The notes under the pieces were generated by a model, which searched no databases, was not told where the DNA came from, and worked only from the letters and a program-made list of their open reading frames with translations. The translations under genes were made by a program, and so were the position numbers. A stretch of 64,000 bases of DNA from assembly GCF_024171565.1 (NCBI RefSeq), contig NZ_JALJZZ010000001.1:62001-126000 (forward strand). Reading direction: 5' to 3'. Positions 18,387 through 29,428 of this stretch are shown here, piece after piece. The stretch's first letter is position 1. Each line of letters starts with the position of its first letter. This DNA is from Okibacterium sp. HSC-33S16 (GTDB taxonomy: Bacteria > Actinomycetota > Actinomycetes > Actinomycetales > Microbacteriaceae).

Positions 18387-19580
18387 GTGGCTAAGGCCAA
18401 GTTCGAGCGGACCAAGCCGCACGTAAACATCGGTACGATCGGTCACGTCGACCACGGCAAGACCACCCTTACCGCCGCCATCTCGAAGGTGCTTGCTGAC
18501 AAGTACCCTTCGGCAACGAACGTTCAGCGCGACTTCGCGTCGATCGACTCGGCTCCTGAAGAGCGCCAGCGCGGTATTACGATCAACATTTCGCACGTTG
18601 AGTACGAGACGCCTAACCGTCACTACGCTCACGTTGATGCTCCCGGCCACGCCGACTACATCAAGAACATGATCACCGGTGCTGCACAGATGGACGGCGC
18701 AATCCTCGTGGTTGCTGCTACCGACGGCCCGATGGCCCAGACCCGCGAGCACGTTCTGCTCGCAAAGCAGGTTGGCGTTCCTTACCTGCTCGTCGCACTG
18801 AACAAGTCCGACATGGTCGATGACGAAGAGATCCTTGAGCTCGTTGAGCTCGAGGTTCGTGAGCTTCTTTCCAGCCAGGGCTTCCCCGGCGACGACGCTC
18901 CCGTTGTCCGCGTTTCGGGCCTCAAGGCTCTCGAGGGCGACGAGAAGTGGGTCAACTCGGTCCTCGAGCTCATGGAAGCCGTCGACTCCAGCGTTCCTGA
19001 CCCGGTGCGCGACAAGGACAAGCCGTTCCTCATGCCGATCGAGGACGTATTCACGATCACCGGTCGTGGAACCGTTGTCACCGGCCGCGCCGAGCGTGGA
19101 ACTCTTGCCCTGAACTCCGAGGTTGAAATCGTCGGCATCCGCCCGACGCAGAAGACCATCGTCACGGGTATCGAAATGTTCCACAAGCAGCTCGACGAGG
19201 CATGGGCCGGCGAGAACTGTGGTCTTCTTCTTCGTGGAACCAAGCGCGAAGACGTTGAGCGTGGACAGGTTGTTGTGAAGCCGGGTTCAGTTACCCCTCA
19301 CACCAACTTCGAAGGCACCGCCTACATCCTGTCGAAGGAAGAGGGTGGACGTCACAACCCGTTCTACGCGAACTACCGTCCGCAGTTCTACTTCCGCACC
19401 ACGGACGTCACCGGCGTCATCACGCTGCCCGAGGGCACCGAGATGGTCATGCCTGGCGACACCACCGAAATGACCGTTGAGCTGATCCAGCCCATCGCCA
19501 TGGAAGAGGGCCTCGGCTACGCAATTCGTGAGGGTGGCCGCACCGTTGGTGCAGGCACCGTTACCAAGATCATCAAGTAG
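18387..19580 (+). CDS. tuf: Elongation factor Tu
   Basis: 397 residues from the GTG at 18387, preceded by GAGGAGG; an upstream frame-open start at 18348 is not used because the family begins [12 protein letters not shown]. GTPase motifs: [26 protein letters not shown] and NKSDMVDD. It delivers aminoacyl-tRNA to the ribosome. Last gene of the str operon, closed by a strong terminator. Confidence 0.98.
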   Translation: MAKAKFERTKPHVNIGTIGHVDHGKTTLTAAISKVLADKYPSATNVQRDFASIDSAPEERQRGITINISHVEYETPNRHYAHVDAPGHADYIKNMITGAAQMDGAILVVAATDGPMAQTREHVLLAKQVGVPYLLVALNKSDMVDDEEILELVELEVRELLSSQGFPGDDAPVVRVSGLKALEGDEKWVNSVLELMEAVDSSVPDPVRDKDKPFLMPIEDVFTITGRGTVVTGRAERGTLALNSEVEIVGIRPTQKTIVTGIEMFHKQLDEAWAGENCGLLLRGTKREDVERGQVVVKPGSVTPHTNFEGTAYILSKEEGGRHNPFYANYRPQFYFRTTDVTGVITLPEGTEMVMPGDTTEMTVELIQPIAMEEGLGYAIREGGRTVGAGTVTKIIK

Positions 19581-19605
19581 TTTCTAACTACTGACGATTC
19601 CGAGA

Positions 19606-19637
19606 GGGGTCGGGCCGAAAGGCCCGGCCCCTTTTTT
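19606..19637 (+). terminator. str operon terminator
   Basis: An 11-bp GC-rich stem (19606-19616 with 19621-19631), GAAA tetraloop, then TTTTTT. A classic intrinsic terminator. Confidence 0.93.
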
Positions 19638-20319
19638 GGTGCCCGCTTCGGTCACCCGAACTGGGGGAGTGATCGCGCTCTCTGGCATATATGACGAATG
19701 CTCAGTTATCGCTACAGTGGAGTCAAGCGTGACAATACCCCCCTCGGTCACGACCACCGACGGCCCCACCCCCCTCAGGGGCCGTCGGCTGGGAGGGCAA
19801 ACTTCGCAGCAGCACCCGCTCTCCGTGTTCTTTCGCGATCGGTGATCCGTGCAAGACGGAGTCGACAAGGTGGTCCGAAGGTCGCAGTCCGTTAAAACGC
19901 CGTGAAGAGGTCGCCGGCGGAGGGGTCATTTCGCGCTTTGCCCCGCAATTGTGCGGCAGGCGGCGCGACACGCCCGGGTTGCAATAACGGCGTCGATCTG
20001 TCAGACTCGTCTAGTTCAACATTTCCGTGCCTTCGCGCCGGAATCACTGCCAGGTAGTGCATAGATCACCCCCGAGTTCGGGAGTAGAGCTAGGCCGCGG
20101 GCAGCAGGACATCGACTTGGTCGACAATCCCCAACACTGGCTAGAGCCACAATCGCAGAGCATTGCTGTGCGTGTGGCCCGGCGGGCGGCGGGGGAGCGA
20201 CAAAGACTTGACAGAAAAATAGTGGTGCGACAGCAAGTGGTGCCCAGCGTTGAAAAACGCTAAGAAGCGCGTCCAATGCGAAGCAATTCGTAAGACGCAA
20301 GACAGAGAGTGAGTCAAAC
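19638..20319 (+). other. Non-coding gap between tuf and rpsJ
   Basis: About 680 nt with no convincing gene; short open frames lack ribosome sites and family signal. It holds a perfect 11-bp hairpin (19757-19767 with 19778-19788, loop ACCCCCCTCA), a small dyad near 20113 (TCGAC-TTG-GTCGA), and an isolated TTGACA at 20208-20213 without a good -10. It probably contains the S10 operon promoter and a long leader. Confidence 0.6.
19979..20007 (+). promoter_or_regulatory. Possible S10 operon promoter
   Basis: TTGCAA (19979-19984), 17 nt, CAGACT (20002-20007). The -10 differs from TANNNT at its first base. If correct, the rpsJ leader is about 305 nt. Confidence 0.3.
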
Positions 20320-20628
20320 ATGGCGGGACAGAAGATCCGCATTCGACTTAAGTCATATGACCACGAGGTCATTGACACCTCGGCGCGCAAGATCGTCGAC
20401 ACGGTTACCCGCGCGGGTGCCACGGTTGTTGGCCCGGTGCCGCTTCCGACCGAGAAGAACGTGATCGCAGTTATCCGTTCACCTCACAAGTACAAGGACA
20501 GCCGGGAGCACTTCGAAATGCGCACCCACAAGCGTCTGATCGACATCATTGACCCGACGCCCAAGGCCGTCGACTCGCTCATGCGACTCGACCTGCCTGC
20601 CGACGTCAACATCGAGATCAAGCTCTAA
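20320..20628 (+). CDS. rpsJ: 30S ribosomal protein S10
   Basis: 102 residues, full length ([19 protein letters not shown]). It is a 30S head protein and transcription antitermination partner (NusE). First gene of the S10-spc cluster, after a long untranslated region. Confidence 0.98.
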   Translation: MAGQKIRIRLKSYDHEVIDTSARKIVDTVTRAGATVVGPVPLPTEKNVIAVIRSPHKYKDSREHFEMRTHKRLIDIIDPTPKAVDSLMRLDLPADVNIEIKL

Positions 20629-20636
20629 GGGAACGC

Positions 20637-21293
20637 ATGTCTACGCAGAACAAGACCAGCAAGGGTCTGCTCGGCAAGAAGCTTGGCATGACTCAGGTCT
20701 GGGACGAGAACAACAAGCTCGTGCCCGTGACCGTAATCGAGATCACCCCGAACGTTGTGACGCAGATTCGCACGCCCGAGGTTGACGGCTACAACGCGGT
20801 TCAGATCGCTTATGGCCAGATTGACCCGCGCAAGGTGAACAAGCCGGAAGCCGGACACTTTGACAAGGCAGGCGTGACTCCTCGCCGCCACGTCACCGAG
20901 GTTCGCACCGCTGACGCATCGAACTACGCACTCGGCCAGGAACTCACCGTTGAAGGCACCTTCGAAGCCGGCCAGAAGGTCGACGTCGTCGGAACCAGCA
21001 AGGGTAAGGGTTTCGCCGGTGTTATGAAGCGCCACAACTTCAAGGGTGTTTCCGCATCCCACGGTGCACACCGCAACCACCGCAAGCCCGGTTCCATCGG
21101 TGCTTCGTCGACCCCGAGCCGTGTCTTCAAGGGCATGCGCATGGCTGGTCGTATGGGTGGAGAGCGCGTCACCGTGCTGAACCTCCACGTCCACTCGGTC
21201 GACACCGAGAAGGGCCTGCTGCTCGTCAAGGGCGCCGTTCCCGGCGCTCGTGGCCGCATCGTTTTCGTTCGCAACGCAGTGAAGGGAGCGTAG
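20637..21293 (+). CDS. rplC: 50S ribosomal protein L3
   Basis: 218 residues. The family block [17 protein letters not shown] and the RMGGERVT segment are present. L3 is an early-assembling protein near the peptidyl-transferase centre. The ATG is 9 nt after the rpsJ stop. Confidence 0.98.
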   Translation: MSTQNKTSKGLLGKKLGMTQVWDENNKLVPVTVIEITPNVVTQIRTPEVDGYNAVQIAYGQIDPRKVNKPEAGHFDKAGVTPRRHVTEVRTADASNYALGQELTVEGTFEAGQKVDVVGTSKGKGFAGVMKRHNFKGVSASHGAHRNHRKPGSIGASSTPSRVFKGMRMAGRMGGERVTVLNLHVHSVDTEKGLLLVKGAVPGARGRIVFVRNAVKGA

Positions 21294-21297
21294 TCAT

Positions 21298-21996
21298 ATG
21301 ACTGACGCAACTCGGATCGCTACGGTCGACGTTCTCGACACCAAGGGCAAGGCGACCGGAACGGTCGATCTTCCTGCTGAGGTGTTCGACGTCCAGACCA
21401 ACATCCCGCTCATCCACCAGGTCGTTGTGGCACAGCTTGCTGCAGCCCGCCAGGGAACGCACAAGACCAAGGGTCGCGGCGAGGTTTCCGGTGCAGGCCG
21501 TAAGCCGTTCAAGCAGAAGGGAACCGGTCGCGCTCGTCAGGGCTCGATCCGTGCTCCTCAGATGACCGGCGGTGGCATCGTCCACGGTCCAGTGCCCCGC
21601 GATTACTCGCAGCGCACCCCCAAGAAGATGATTGCTGCTGCACTCCGTGGCGCACTGTCCGACCGCGCACGCGGTGAGCGTATCCACGTTGTGGAGACCT
21701 TCATCGTCGCCGAGGAACGTGTCACCAAGGCAACCACCGAGTACCTCGCGCAGATCACCGACTCGAAGAACGTTCTTATCGTTCTCGAGCGTGACGATGT
21801 GCTGAGCTACAAGGCAGTCCGCAACATCCCATCCGTTCACGTCATCAACTACGACCAGCTGAACGCGTACGACGTTCTCGTCTCGGACGACATCATCTTC
21901 ACCAAGGCCGCATACGACGCTTTCGTCGCCGGTCCGGTCAAGGGCAAGTCGGTCAAGGCAGTTGCTTCGTCTGCTGACGTCACTGAGGAGGCCTAG
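21298..21996 (+). CDS. rplD: 50S ribosomal protein L4
   Basis: 232 residues. The conserved loop [20 protein letters not shown] lines the exit tunnel and is the usual macrolide-resistance region; it looks wild type. L4 regulates its own operon in gammaproteobacteria, but nothing here shows that for this organism. 4 nt after rplC. Confidence 0.98.
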   Translation: MTDATRIATVDVLDTKGKATGTVDLPAEVFDVQTNIPLIHQVVVAQLAAARQGTHKTKGRGEVSGAGRKPFKQKGTGRARQGSIRAPQMTGGGIVHGPVPRDYSQRTPKKMIAAALRGALSDRARGERIHVVETFIVAEERVTKATTEYLAQITDSKNVLIVLERDDVLSYKAVRNIPSVHVINYDQLNAYDVLVSDDIIFTKAAYDAFVAGPVKGKSVKAVASSADVTEEA

Positions 21997-21998
21997 TC

Positions 21999-22298
21999 AT
22001 GTCCAACATTCACAAGGACCCGCGCGACATCATCATCTCGCCGGTGGTCTCCGAAAAGAGCTACGGCTTGATCGACGAGGGTAAGTACACCTTCGTTGTG
22101 GACCCCCGTTCGAACAAGACCGAGATCAAGCTCGCTATCGAGAAGATCTTCAAGGTTGAGGTCGCGTCCGTCAACACACTGAACCGCACCGGTAAGACTC
22201 GTCGTACCAAGTTCGGTATCGGCAAGCGCAAGGACACCAAGCGCGCGATCGTCACGCTCAAGTCCGGTTCCATCGACATCTTCACGGCTGTCGGCTAA
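21999..22298 (+). CDS. rplW: 50S ribosomal protein L23
   Basis: 99 residues, opening with [20 protein letters not shown]23 sits at the tunnel exit and docks trigger factor and SRP. 2 nt after rplD. Confidence 0.98.
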   Translation: MSNIHKDPRDIIISPVVSEKSYGLIDEGKYTFVVDPRSNKTEIKLAIEKIFKVEVASVNTLNRTGKTRRTKFGIGKRKDTKRAIVTLKSGSIDIFTAVG

Positions 22299-22316
22299 GG
22301 GGCGTAAGGAAAAACT

Positions 22317-23156
22317 ATGGCTATTCGCAAATACAAGCCCACGACACCTGGTCGTCGTGGATCGAGCGTCGCTGACTTCGCTGAAATCACGCGTTCGACC
22401 CCGGAGAAGTCGCTTCTGCGTCCCCTCTCCAAGACCGGTGGTCGCAACAACCAGGGCCGCATCACGACCCGTCACATCGGTGGTGGCCACAAGCGCCAGT
22501 ACCGCGTTATCGACTTCCGTCGTAACGACAAGGACGGCGTCAACGCCCGCGTCGCTCACATCGAGTACGACCCCAACCGCACGGCGCGCATCGCGCTCCT
22601 GCACTTCGTTGACGGCACCAAGCGCTACATCCTCGCTCCCAACAAGCTCTCACAGGGCGACATTGTTGAGTCGGGCGCAAGCGCTGACATCAAGCCGGGC
22701 AACAACCTGCCGCTGAAGAACATCCCCACCGGTACCGTCATCCACGCAATCGAATTGCGTCCGGGTGGAGGCGCCAAGATGGCTCGCTCAGCAGGCGCAT
22801 CGGTTCGTCTCGTCGCCAAGGACGGCCCCTACGCGCAGCTTCGTCTGCCGTCGGGTGAAATCCGCAACGTCGACGCACGCTGCCGCGCCACCATCGGCGA
22901 GGTCGGCAACGCCGAGCAGTCGAACATCAACTGGGGCAAGGCCGGCCGTAGCCGCTGGAAGGGCGTTCGCCCGACCGTCCGTGGTGTCGCCATGAACCCC
23001 GTCGACCACCCGCACGGTGGTGGTGAGGGCAAGACCTCCGGTGGACGCCACCCGGTCAGCCCGTGGGGCCAGAAGGAAGGCCGCACCCGCCACCCGAACA
23101 AGGAAAGCGACAAGCTCATCGTTCGTCGCCGGACCGCCACCAAGAAGCGTAAGTAG
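22317..23156 (+). CDS. rplB: 50S ribosomal protein L2
   Basis: 279 residues, standard length. C-terminal motif [20 protein letters not shown] carries the conserved His needed for peptidyl-transferase assembly. Spaced 18 nt from rplW with a GGAAAA ribosome site. Confidence 0.98.
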   Translation: MAIRKYKPTTPGRRGSSVADFAEITRSTPEKSLLRPLSKTGGRNNQGRITTRHIGGGHKRQYRVIDFRRNDKDGVNARVAHIEYDPNRTARIALLHFVDGTKRYILAPNKLSQGDIVESGASADIKPGNNLPLKNIPTGTVIHAIELRPGGGAKMARSAGASVRLVAKDGPYAQLRLPSGEIRNVDARCRATIGEVGNAEQSNINWGKAGRSRWKGVRPTVRGVAMNPVDHPHGGGEGKTSGGRHPVSPWGQKEGRTRHPNKESDKLIVRRRTATKKRK

Positions 23157-23168
23157 GAGTTGTAGAAG

Positions 23169-23450
23169 ATGCCACGCAGTCTTAAGAAGGGCCCCTTCGT
23201 TGATGACCACCTGCTCCGCAAGGTGGTTCGCGCGAACGAGGCCAACAGCAAGAACGTCATCAAGACCTGGTCGCGCCGTTCGATGATTGTCCCCAACATG
23301 CTTGGGCACACCATCGCGGTGCACGACGGTCGCAAGCACATCCCGGTGTTCATCACCGAGTCGATGGTCGGGCACAAGCTCGGCGAGTTTGCACCCACCC
23401 GCACCTTCCGTGGACACGTGAAGGATGACAAGAAGGGTCGTCGCCGCTAA
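23169..23450 (+). CDS. rpsS: 30S ribosomal protein S19
   Basis: 93 residues ([19 protein letters not shown]), with the conserved [15 protein letters not shown] end. Contacts A-site tRNA with S13. 12 nt after rplB. Confidence 0.98.
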   Translation: MPRSLKKGPFVDDHLLRKVVRANEANSKNVIKTWSRRSMIVPNMLGHTIAVHDGRKHIPVFITESMVGHKLGEFAPTRTFRGHVKDDKKGRRR

Positions 23451-23475
23451 CGCGGTGACGAAAAGGAGGAGAGAA

Positions 23476-23841
23476 ATGGTGGAGTCAGTCGCACGAGTGC
23501 GTCACATCCGCGTCACCCCCATGAAGGCCCGCCGCGTCGTCAACATGATCCGCGGAAAGCAGGCCACCGAGGCCTTGGCCATCCTGAAGTTTGCACCTCA
23601 GGGTGCATCTGAGCCCGTCTACAAGCTGGTTGCTTCTGCCATCGCGAACGCTCGCGTCAAGGCAGACAAGGACAACCAGTTCCTGGACGAGCAGGACCTG
23701 TACATCGCAAAGGCGTACGTCGATGAGGGTGCAACCCTCAAGCGTTTCCAGCCGCGCGCACAGGGCCGGGCATTCCAGATTCTGAAGCGCACCAGCCACA
23801 TCACTGTTGTGCTCGCCACTCCTGAGGAGGGTACGAAGTAA
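23476..23841 (+). CDS. rplV: 50S ribosomal protein L22
   Basis: 121 residues from the ATG at 23476, which has AAAAGGAGGA just upstream (23461-23470); longer in-frame starts run back into rpsS. The loop [17 protein letters not shown]-like segment lines the exit tunnel. Its stop overlaps the rpsC start by 1 nt. Confidence 0.97.
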   Translation: MVESVARVRHIRVTPMKARRVVNMIRGKQATEALAILKFAPQGASEPVYKLVASAIANARVKADKDNQFLDEQDLYIAKAYVDEGATLKRFQPRAQGRAFQILKRTSHITVVLATPEEGTK

Positions 23842-24596
23842 TGGGTCAGAAAGTAAACCCCTACGGCTTCCGCCTCGGCATCACCACCGACCACGTGTCG
23901 CGGTGGTTCGCCGACAGCACCAAGCCTGGCCAGCGCTACAGCGACTATGTTGCTGAAGACGTCAAGATCCGTAGCCTGCTGAGCACCTCGCTTGACCGCG
24001 CCGGTGTTTCGCGCATCGAGATCGAGCGCACCCGTGACCGCGTTCGCGTTGACATTCACACTGCCCGTCCGGGCATTGTGATCGGTCGCCGCGGTGCCGA
24101 GGCGGAGCGTATTCGCACCGACCTCGAGAAGCTCACGGGCAAGCAGATCCAGCTGAACATCCTCGAGGTCAAGAACCCCGAAGCGGACGCTCAGCTGGTT
24201 GCACAGGGTATCGCCGAGCAGCTCACCGCTCGTGTGGCTTTCCGCCGCGCGATGCGTAAGGGCCTGCAGGGTGCCCAGCGCACCTCGACCGTCAAGGGTG
24301 TCCGTATTCAGGTCTCCGGCCGTCTCGGCGGCGCTGAGATGAGCCGTTCGGAGTTCTACCGCGAAGGCCGTGTGCCACTGCACACGCTCCGCGCGAACAT
24401 CGACTACGGCTTCTACGAGGCCAAGACCACCTTCGGCCGCATTGGTGTGAAGGTCTGGATCTACAAGGGCGACATCACCAACAAGGAACTCGCTCGCGAA
24501 CAGGCCAACGCTAAGTCGAGCCGTCCCGAGCGCAGTGACCGTCCGCGTCGTGCACCTCGTACAGACGCTCCGGTTGCAGAAGGGGCTACGGCTTAA
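23841..24596 (+). CDS. rpsC: 30S ribosomal protein S3
   Basis: 251 residues. It has a KH domain ([20 protein letters not shown]) and the S3 C-terminal domain ([20 protein letters not shown]). The tail after about 215 is Arg/Ala-rich ([15 protein letters not shown]). S3 helps form the mRNA entry channel. The TAATG junction overlaps rplV. Confidence 0.98.
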   Translation: MGQKVNPYGFRLGITTDHVSRWFADSTKPGQRYSDYVAEDVKIRSLLSTSLDRAGVSRIEIERTRDRVRVDIHTARPGIVIGRRGAEAERIRTDLEKLTGKQIQLNILEVKNPEADAQLVAQGIAEQLTARVAFRRAMRKGLQGAQRTSTVKGVRIQVSGRLGGAEMSRSEFYREGRVPLHTLRANIDYGFYEAKTTFGRIGVKVWIYKGDITNKELAREQANAKSSRPERSDRPRRAPRTDAPVAEGATA

Positions 24597-24598
24597 TC

Positions 24599-25018
24599 AT
24601 GCTTATTCCACGTCGTGTCAAGCACCGCAAGCAGCACCGTCCACACCGTACTGGCCAGGCCACCGGTGGAACCGTTGTCAGCTTCGGTGAGTACGGCATT
24701 CAGGCCCTCACCCCCGCTTATGTGACCAACCGTCAGATCGAGTCCGCTCGTATCGCCATGACGCGTCACATCAAGCGTGGTGGAAAGGTCTGGATCAACA
24801 TCTACCCCGACCGTCCGCTCACCAAGAAGCCTGCTGAAACCCGCATGGGTTCCGGTAAGGGATCACCTGAGTGGTGGGTCGCGAACGTCAAGCCCGGCCG
24901 TGTGCTGTTCGAGGTTGCCGGTGTCCCCGAGACGCTGGCCCGCGAAGCACTGACCCGTGCAATCCACAAGCTGCCTCTCAAGGCACGCATCATCAAGCGC
25001 GAGGAGGGCGACGCATAA
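24599..25018 (+). CDS. rplP: 50S ribosomal protein L16
   Basis: 139 residues ([20 protein letters not shown]), with [21 protein letters not shown], the block contacting the tRNA elbow. 2 nt after rpsC; its stop overlaps rpmC. Confidence 0.98.
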   Translation: MLIPRRVKHRKQHRPHRTGQATGGTVVSFGEYGIQALTPAYVTNRQIESARIAMTRHIKRGGKVWINIYPDRPLTKKPAETRMGSGKGSPEWWVANVKPGRVLFEVAGVPETLAREALTRAIHKLPLKARIIKREEGDA

Positions 25019-25338
25019 TGGCGATCGGTTCCAAGGAGCTCACTCCCGTAGAGCTCGACACATTTGAAGACGAACGTCTTGTCGACGAGCTGCGCAAGGC
25101 CAAGGAAGAGCTGTTCAACCTGCGCTTCCAGTCGGCCACCGGCCAGCTCGAAACCCACGGCCGCCTCCGCGCTGTCAAGCGCGACATCGCTCGCATCTAC
25201 ACGGTTATCCGTGAGCGCGAGCTCGGAATTCGGGCTACCCCGGTTCCGGTTGAGGCTCCGGTCAAGGCTGCGAAGAAGACCAAGAAGAAGGATGCCGTTG
25301 ACGCGGCACCCGAAACCGAGACTGAGGAGGCCAAGTAA
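25018..25338 (+). CDS. rpmC: 50S ribosomal protein L29 with charged C-terminal extension
   Basis: 106 residues from the ATG at 25018 in the TAATG junction with rplP; a longer in-frame start at 24871 lies inside rplP and is rejected. The L29 core is about residues 10-70 ([20 protein letters not shown]). The last 35 residues ([20 protein letters not shown]) are a Lys then Glu-rich tail absent from minimal L29 proteins (about 65 residues). L29 lies beside L23 at the exit port. Confidence 0.96.
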   Translation: MAIGSKELTPVELDTFEDERLVDELRKAKEELFNLRFQSATGQLETHGRLRAVKRDIARIYTVIRERELGIRATPVPVEAPVKAAKKTKKKDAVDAAPETETEEAK

Positions 25339-25652
25339 TGGCTAAGTCTGACGCTAAGGGCGCAGCTCCCGAGGTCGCCGCAGCAGAGGCTGAGGCCGTT
25401 GTCCGTGGCTACCGCAAGACCGCACGTGGCTACGTCATCAGCGACCGCATGGACAAGACCATCGTCGTTGAGGTCGAAGACCGCGTAAAGCACCCGCTTT
25501 ACGGCAAGGTCATCCGCCGCACTTCCAAGAGGAAGGTGCACGACGAGCTCAACGGCGCCGGCATCGGCGACCTCGTTCTGATCAGCGAGACCCGTCCGCT
25601 CAGCGCCACCAAGCGCTGGCGCCTGGTCGAGATCCTCGAGAAGGCCAAGTAA
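25338..25652 (+). CDS. rpsQ: 30S ribosomal protein S17
   Basis: 104 residues, with an Ala/Glu-rich N-terminal extension of about 25 before the core ([20 protein letters not shown]). The typical family length is about 85. A primary 16S-binding protein. 1-nt overlap with rpmC. Confidence 0.97.
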   Translation: MAKSDAKGAAPEVAAAEAEAVVRGYRKTARGYVISDRMDKTIVVEVEDRVKHPLYGKVIRRTSKRKVHDELNGAGIGDLVLISETRPLSATKRWRLVEILEKAK

Positions 25653-25687
25653 GCCGCGCGCGGCCTACTTGTCAGAAGGAGTAAAAA

Positions 25688-26056
25688 GTGATTCAACAGG
25701 AATCTCGAGTCAAGGTTGCCGATAACACCGGCGCCAAGGAGCTGCTCACTATCCGCGTTCTCGGTGGATCAGGACGTCGTTACGCCAGCCTCGGCGACAC
25801 GATCGTCGCCACCGTCAAGGACGCGATCCCGGGCGGCAACGTCAAGAAGGGTGACGTCGTCAAGGCCGTCATCGTTCGTACCAAGAAGGAAGTTCGTCGT
25901 CCGGACGGCTCCTACATCAAGTTCGATGAGAACGCAGCGGTGATCTTGAAGAACGACGGCGACCCGCGCGGTACCCGTATCTTCGGACCGGTCGGTCGTG
26001 AACTTCGCGACAAGAAGTTCATGAAGATCGTTTCGCTGGCACCGGAGGTTATTTAG
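25688..26056 (+). CDS. rplN: 50S ribosomal protein L14
   Basis: 122 residues, exact family length ([20 protein letters not shown]). GTG start with AAGGAG. L14 lies at the subunit interface and is the RsfS docking site. The 35-nt gap before it is one of the larger spacings in this stretch. Confidence 0.98.
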   Translation: MIQQESRVKVADNTGAKELLTIRVLGGSGRRYASLGDTIVATVKDAIPGGNVKKGDVVKAVIVRTKKEVRRPDGSYIKFDENAAVILKNDGDPRGTRIFGPVGRELRDKKFMKIVSLAPEVI

Positions 26057-26058
26057 TC

Positions 26059-26418
26059 ATGGCGAAGATCAAAAAGGGCGACCTCGTCCAGGTCATCTCT
26101 GGCGCAACCCAGGCTCGCGGCGGTTCACGCGGCAAGCAGGGGCGCGTCATCGAGGTCTTGGTTGAGAAGAACCGCGTCATCGTTGAAGGCGTCAACTACG
26201 TCACCAAGCACGTCCGCCAGGGTCAGACCCAGCGCGGCACGAAGACCGGTGGCATTGAGACGCACGAGGCTCCGATCCACATCTCGAACGTGGCTCTCGT
26301 TGACCCCGAGACCAAGAAGCCGACGCGAGTTGGCCACCGTAATGAGCAAGTAACGAAGAACGGCGTCACCAAGACGGTCCGCGTTCGTTACGCCAAGAAG
26401 TCAGGTAAGGACCTTTAA
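26059..26418 (+). CDS. rplX: 50S ribosomal protein L24
   Basis: 119 residues with a KOW motif near the N-terminus ([19 protein letters not shown], then GKQGRVIEV). An assembly initiator of the large subunit. 2 nt after rplN; the TAATG junction overlaps rplE. Confidence 0.98.
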   Translation: MAKIKKGDLVQVISGATQARGGSRGKQGRVIEVLVEKNRVIVEGVNYVTKHVRQGQTQRGTKTGGIETHEAPIHISNVALVDPETKKPTRVGHRNEQVTKNGVTKTVRVRYAKKSGKDL

Positions 26419-27005
26419 TGACTGACGCTGCAGTGGTGTCTGGCAAAATCCAGCCCCGTCTCAAGCAGAAGTACCAGAGCGAGATCCAGCAGCAGCTGCT
26501 CAAGGACCTCGGCCTGACCAACGTGCACCAGATCCCGACGCTCACCAAGATCGTCGTGAACATGGGTGTCGGTGAAGCAGCCCGCGATGGCAAGATCATC
26601 GATGGTGCCGTTGCCGACCTGACCAAGATCACTGGTCAGAAGCCGCAGGTCACCAAGGCACGCAAGTCGATCGCACAGTTCAAGCTGCGCGAAGGTCAGC
26701 CCATCGGCGCCCACGTCACGCTTCGTGGAGACCGCATGTGGGAGTTCCTCGACCGCCTGCTGAGCCTCGCTCTTCCCCGTATCCGCGACTTCCGCGGCCT
26801 GAGCCCGAAGCAGTTCGACGGCACAGGAAACTACACCTTCGGTCTGACCGAGCAGTCGATGTTCCACGAAATCGACCAGGACAAGATCGACCGTGTCCGA
26901 GGAATGGACATCACCGTCGTCACGACGGCGAAGACCGACGAGCAGGGTCGCGCGCTTCTCAAAGCGCTCGGTTTCCCCTTCACGTCAACAGACTCAGGAA
27001 AGTAG
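26418..27005 (+). CDS. rplE: 50S ribosomal protein L5
   Basis: 195 residues (family about 180, with a short N-terminal extension). Motifs [14 protein letters not shown] and [20 protein letters not shown]. Binds 5S rRNA. It is normally followed by rpsN; here a 224-nt non-coding gap and rpsH follow. Confidence 0.98.
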   Translation: MTDAAVVSGKIQPRLKQKYQSEIQQQLLKDLGLTNVHQIPTLTKIVVNMGVGEAARDGKIIDGAVADLTKITGQKPQVTKARKSIAQFKLREGQPIGAHVTLRGDRMWEFLDRLLSLALPRIRDFRGLSPKQFDGTGNYTFGLTEQSMFHEIDQDKIDRVRGMDITVVTTAKTDEQGRALLKALGFPFTSTDSGK

Positions 27006-27010
27006 CGGTA

Positions 27011-27037
27011 GAGTGGGTCGGTTGCTTGCAGCCGACC
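27011..27037 (+). repeat. Hairpin after rplE
   Basis: The sequence GGGTCGGTTGC-TT-GCAGCCGACCC (starting near 27014) forms an 11-bp arm pair with one G-T wobble, no T-run. A partial terminator or processing hairpin at the rplE/rpsH boundary. Confidence 0.55.
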
Positions 27038-27079
27038 CGCCCTGCGGTCGCTGACAACTGAAGATTTCTCTCGCACGGT

Positions 27080-27121
27080 TGCGCCGGCGCACATTTGGGT
27101 AACAAATGGGTGTCCGGCGCA
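27080..27121 (+). repeat. Composite inverted repeat in the rpsH leader
   Basis: Outer arms TGCGCCGG (27080-27087) and CCGGCGCA (27114-27121) are perfect. Inside, CATTTG and CAAATG form a second stem around GGTAA. It lies about 110 nt before rpsH and may be a regulatory RNA fold. Confidence 0.55.
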
Positions 27122-27229
27122 CTCGAGCGTGGAGATCAGGGGGGCGAAGCATCCGTTTCTCCCCTAACCACCACAGGTCGTCATTCGTGTAACGGGTGAA
27201 CGAAACCTGGTGAACAAAGGAAATATCAC

Positions 27230-27628
27230 ATGACAATGACAGATCCGGTCGCAGACATGCTGACCAGACTGCGCAACGCGAACTCGGCGCACCACGACAC
27301 CGTGTCCATGCCGCACTCGAAGCTCAAGAGCCACATCGCGGAGATTCTCACATCTGAGGGCTACATCTCGGGATGGGAAGTTGCAGACGCACGCGTCGGC
27401 CAGACCCTCACGCTGAACCTCAAGTTCGGCCCGAACCGTGAGCGCTCCATCGTGGGCATCAAGCGTGTATCGAAGCCAGGCCTGCGTGTATACGCAAAGT
27501 CGACGGAGATCCCCAAGGTTCTCGGCGGCCTCGGCGTCGCCATCCTGTCCACCTCCTCTGGTCTGCTCACAGACCGTCAGGCTGAGAAGAAGGGCGTGGG
27601 CGGAGAAATCCTCGCCTACGTGTGGTAG
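27230..27628 (+). CDS. rpsH: 30S ribosomal protein S8
   Basis: 132 residues ([20 protein letters not shown]), C-terminal [12 protein letters not shown] at 27230 with AAAGGA; a second ATG 6 nt later is the family-typical start and also possible. S8 represses the spc operon in E. coli by binding mRNA; here it begins a new segment after a structured leader. Confidence 0.98.
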   Translation: MTMTDPVADMLTRLRNANSAHHDTVSMPHSKLKSHIAEILTSEGYISGWEVADARVGQTLTLNLKFGPNRERSIVGIKRVSKPGLRVYAKSTEIPKVLGGLGVAILSTSSGLLTDRQAEKKGVGGEILAYVW

Positions 27629-27634
27629 CCAGAT

Positions 27635-28171
27635 ATGTCGCGTATTGGAAGACTTCCCATTGAGATCCCTGCTGGGGTCACAGTATCGGTCGACGGCTCA
27701 GCCGTCTCCGTCAAGGGCCCGAAGGGCGAGCTCGCGCTGAACGTCGCCAGCCCCATCGAGGTCAAGGTTGAGGATGGCCAGGTTCTGGTCACCCGTCCCG
27801 ATGACGAGCGCGAATCGCGTTCGCTGCACGGACTCACCCGCACACTCATCAGCAACCAGATCATCGGCGTCACTCAGGGTTACACCAAGGGCCTCGAGGT
27901 CGTTGGAACCGGTTACCGTGTGGCTCAGAAGGGCAGCTCGGTTGAGTTCGCTCTCGGTTTCTCCCACCCGGTCCTGATCGACCCGCCTGCCGGCATCACG
28001 CTCACCGTAGAGGGCAACAACAAGCTCACGGTGTCGGGAATCGACAAGCAGGCCGTCGGCGAGGCTGCTGCCAACATTCGTAAGATTCGCAAGCCTGAGC
28101 CGTACAAGGGCAAGGGTGTGCGTTACGCCGGCGAGATCGTTCGCCGCAAGGCCGGAAAGGCTGGTAAGTAA
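27635..28171 (+). CDS. rplF: 50S ribosomal protein L6
   Basis: 178 residues ([19 protein letters not shown]), ending with the family block [19 protein letters not shown]. Two L6 repeats. Lies at the factor-binding base of the stalk. 6 nt after rpsH. Confidence 0.98.
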   Translation: MSRIGRLPIEIPAGVTVSVDGSAVSVKGPKGELALNVASPIEVKVEDGQVLVTRPDDERESRSLHGLTRTLISNQIIGVTQGYTKGLEVVGTGYRVAQKGSSVEFALGFSHPVLIDPPAGITLTVEGNNKLTVSGIDKQAVGEAAANIRKIRKPEPYKGKGVRYAGEIVRRKAGKAGK

Positions 28172-28173
28172 CC

Positions 28174-28533
28174 ATGGCCGTAAAGTCCAAGTCGGCTGCC
28201 CGTGACCGTCGTCACGCGCGGCTTCGCAAGAAGGTCGTTGGGACCGCGGCTCGCCCGCGTCTCGTCGTAACTCGTTCGGCTCGTCACGTATTCGTGCAGG
28301 TCGTTGATGACAGCAAGGGCTTCACCCTCGCGTCGGCATCGACCCTCGAAGCTGACCTCCGTACCTTTGACGGTGACAAGACCGCCAAGGCCAAGAAGGT
28401 CGGTGAACTCGTCGCTGAGCGTGCGAAGAGCGCCGGTATCGAAGAAGTCGTTTTTGACCGCGGTGGTAACCGCTACGCGGGTCGCGTCGCGGCAATCGCC
28501 GATGGTGCTCGAGAGGGTGGGTTGAACCTGTGA
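28174..28533 (+). CDS. rplR: 50S ribosomal protein L18
   Basis: 119 residues; [20 protein letters not shown] and [20 protein letters not shown] are the conserved 5S rRNA-binding blocks. Overlaps rpsE by 4 nt (GTGA). Confidence 0.98.
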   Translation: MAVKSKSAARDRRHARLRKKVVGTAARPRLVVTRSARHVFVQVVDDSKGFTLASASTLEADLRTFDGDKTAKAKKVGELVAERAKSAGIEEVVFDRGGNRYAGRVAAIADGAREGGLNL

Positions 28534-29246
28534 GTGATGTACAGAAGACCGAGGCTGTGGCAACTCAGGACCAGTCGGTCGCTGAGAAGCCCGTCGAAAC
28601 CGCTGCTGGTACCGAAAGCTCGGGTCGCACTGACTCGCGCGACGGCCGCCGTGGCGGTCGTGGAGAGCGCAACCAGGGCCGCGAGCGTAACAGCCGCGAC
28701 GCTGACAAGAACCAGTTCCTGGAGCGCGTTGTAACCATCAACCGTGTGTCCAAGGTCGTCAAGGGTGGTCGTCGTTTCAGCTTCACCGCTCTGGTCGTCG
28801 TCGGAGACGGCAACGGCATGGTCGGCGTTGGCTACGGCAAGGCCCGTGAGGTTCCGCTCGCCATCTCCAAGGGCGTCGAAGAAGCGAAGAAGAACTTCTT
28901 CCGCGTTCCTCGCGTCGGCTCGACCATCCCGCACCCCGTCCAGGGTGAGGCAGCCGCAGGTGTTGTTCTCCTGCGTCCCGCCGCTGCGGGTACCGGTGTT
29001 ATCGCCGGTGGTCCGGTGCGCGCCGTCCTTGAGTGCGCTGGCATCCACGACGTCCTGAGCAAGTCGCTCGGTTCATCGAACACGATCAACATCGTTCACG
29101 CCACTGTTGAGGCGCTGAAGATGCTCGAAGAGCCTCGTGCCGTTGCCGCACGCCGTGGCAAGGAGTACGACGAGATCGCTCCTGCCAAGCTGCTGCAGGT
29201 CGAGGCCCAAGCCGCTGCCATGGCAGCCGCAAAGGTAGGTGCGTAA
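28530..29246 (+). CDS. rpsE: 30S ribosomal protein S5
   Basis: 238 residues. A disordered Arg/Gly/Asp/Glu-rich N-terminal extension of about 62 precedes the core ([20 protein letters not shown]). The loop where spectinomycin resistance arises, [10 protein letters not shown], looks wild type. GTG start overlapping rplR by 4 nt. Confidence 0.98.
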   Translation: MSDVQKTEAVATQDQSVAEKPVETAAGTESSGRTDSRDGRRGGRGERNQGRERNSRDADKNQFLERVVTINRVSKVVKGGRRFSFTALVVVGDGNGMVGVGYGKAREVPLAISKGVEEAKKNFFRVPRVGSTIPHPVQGEAAAGVVLLRPAAAGTGVIAGGPVRAVLECAGIHDVLSKSLGSSNTINIVHATVEALKMLEEPRAVAARRGKEYDEIAPAKLLQVEAQAAAMAAAKVGA

Positions 29247-29428
29247 TGGCTTCATTGCGAATCACGCAGATCAAATCCAAAATTAGTGAGAAGCAGAACC
29301 AGCGCGACACGTTGCGCAGCCTGGGACTGAGGCGAATCGGCGCTGTTGTTGTTCGTGAGGACAACGCGCAGAACCGTGGCTACGTCAACACTGTTGCTCA
29401 CCTCGTCAAGGTTGAGGAGATCGACTAA
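29246..29428 (+). CDS. rpmD: 50S ribosomal protein L30
   Basis: 60 residues, normal length ([20 protein letters not shown]). 1-nt overlaps at both ends with rpsE and rplO. Confidence 0.97.
   Translation: MASLRITQIKSKISEKQNQRDTLRSLGLRRIGAVVVREDNAQNRGYVNTVAHLVKVEEID

Noticed and set aside
19858-19930. tRNA-like look in the tuf-rpsJ gap
   Set aside because: No cloverleaf, anticodon arm or T-loop consensus could be drawn.
20208-20213. Perfect TTGACA before rpsJ as a promoter
   Set aside because: No TANNNT hexamer at 16-19 nt downstream.
20027-20263. 78-codon frame before rpsJ
   Set aside because: No ribosome site, no recognisable family and atypical codon use; probably leader RNA.
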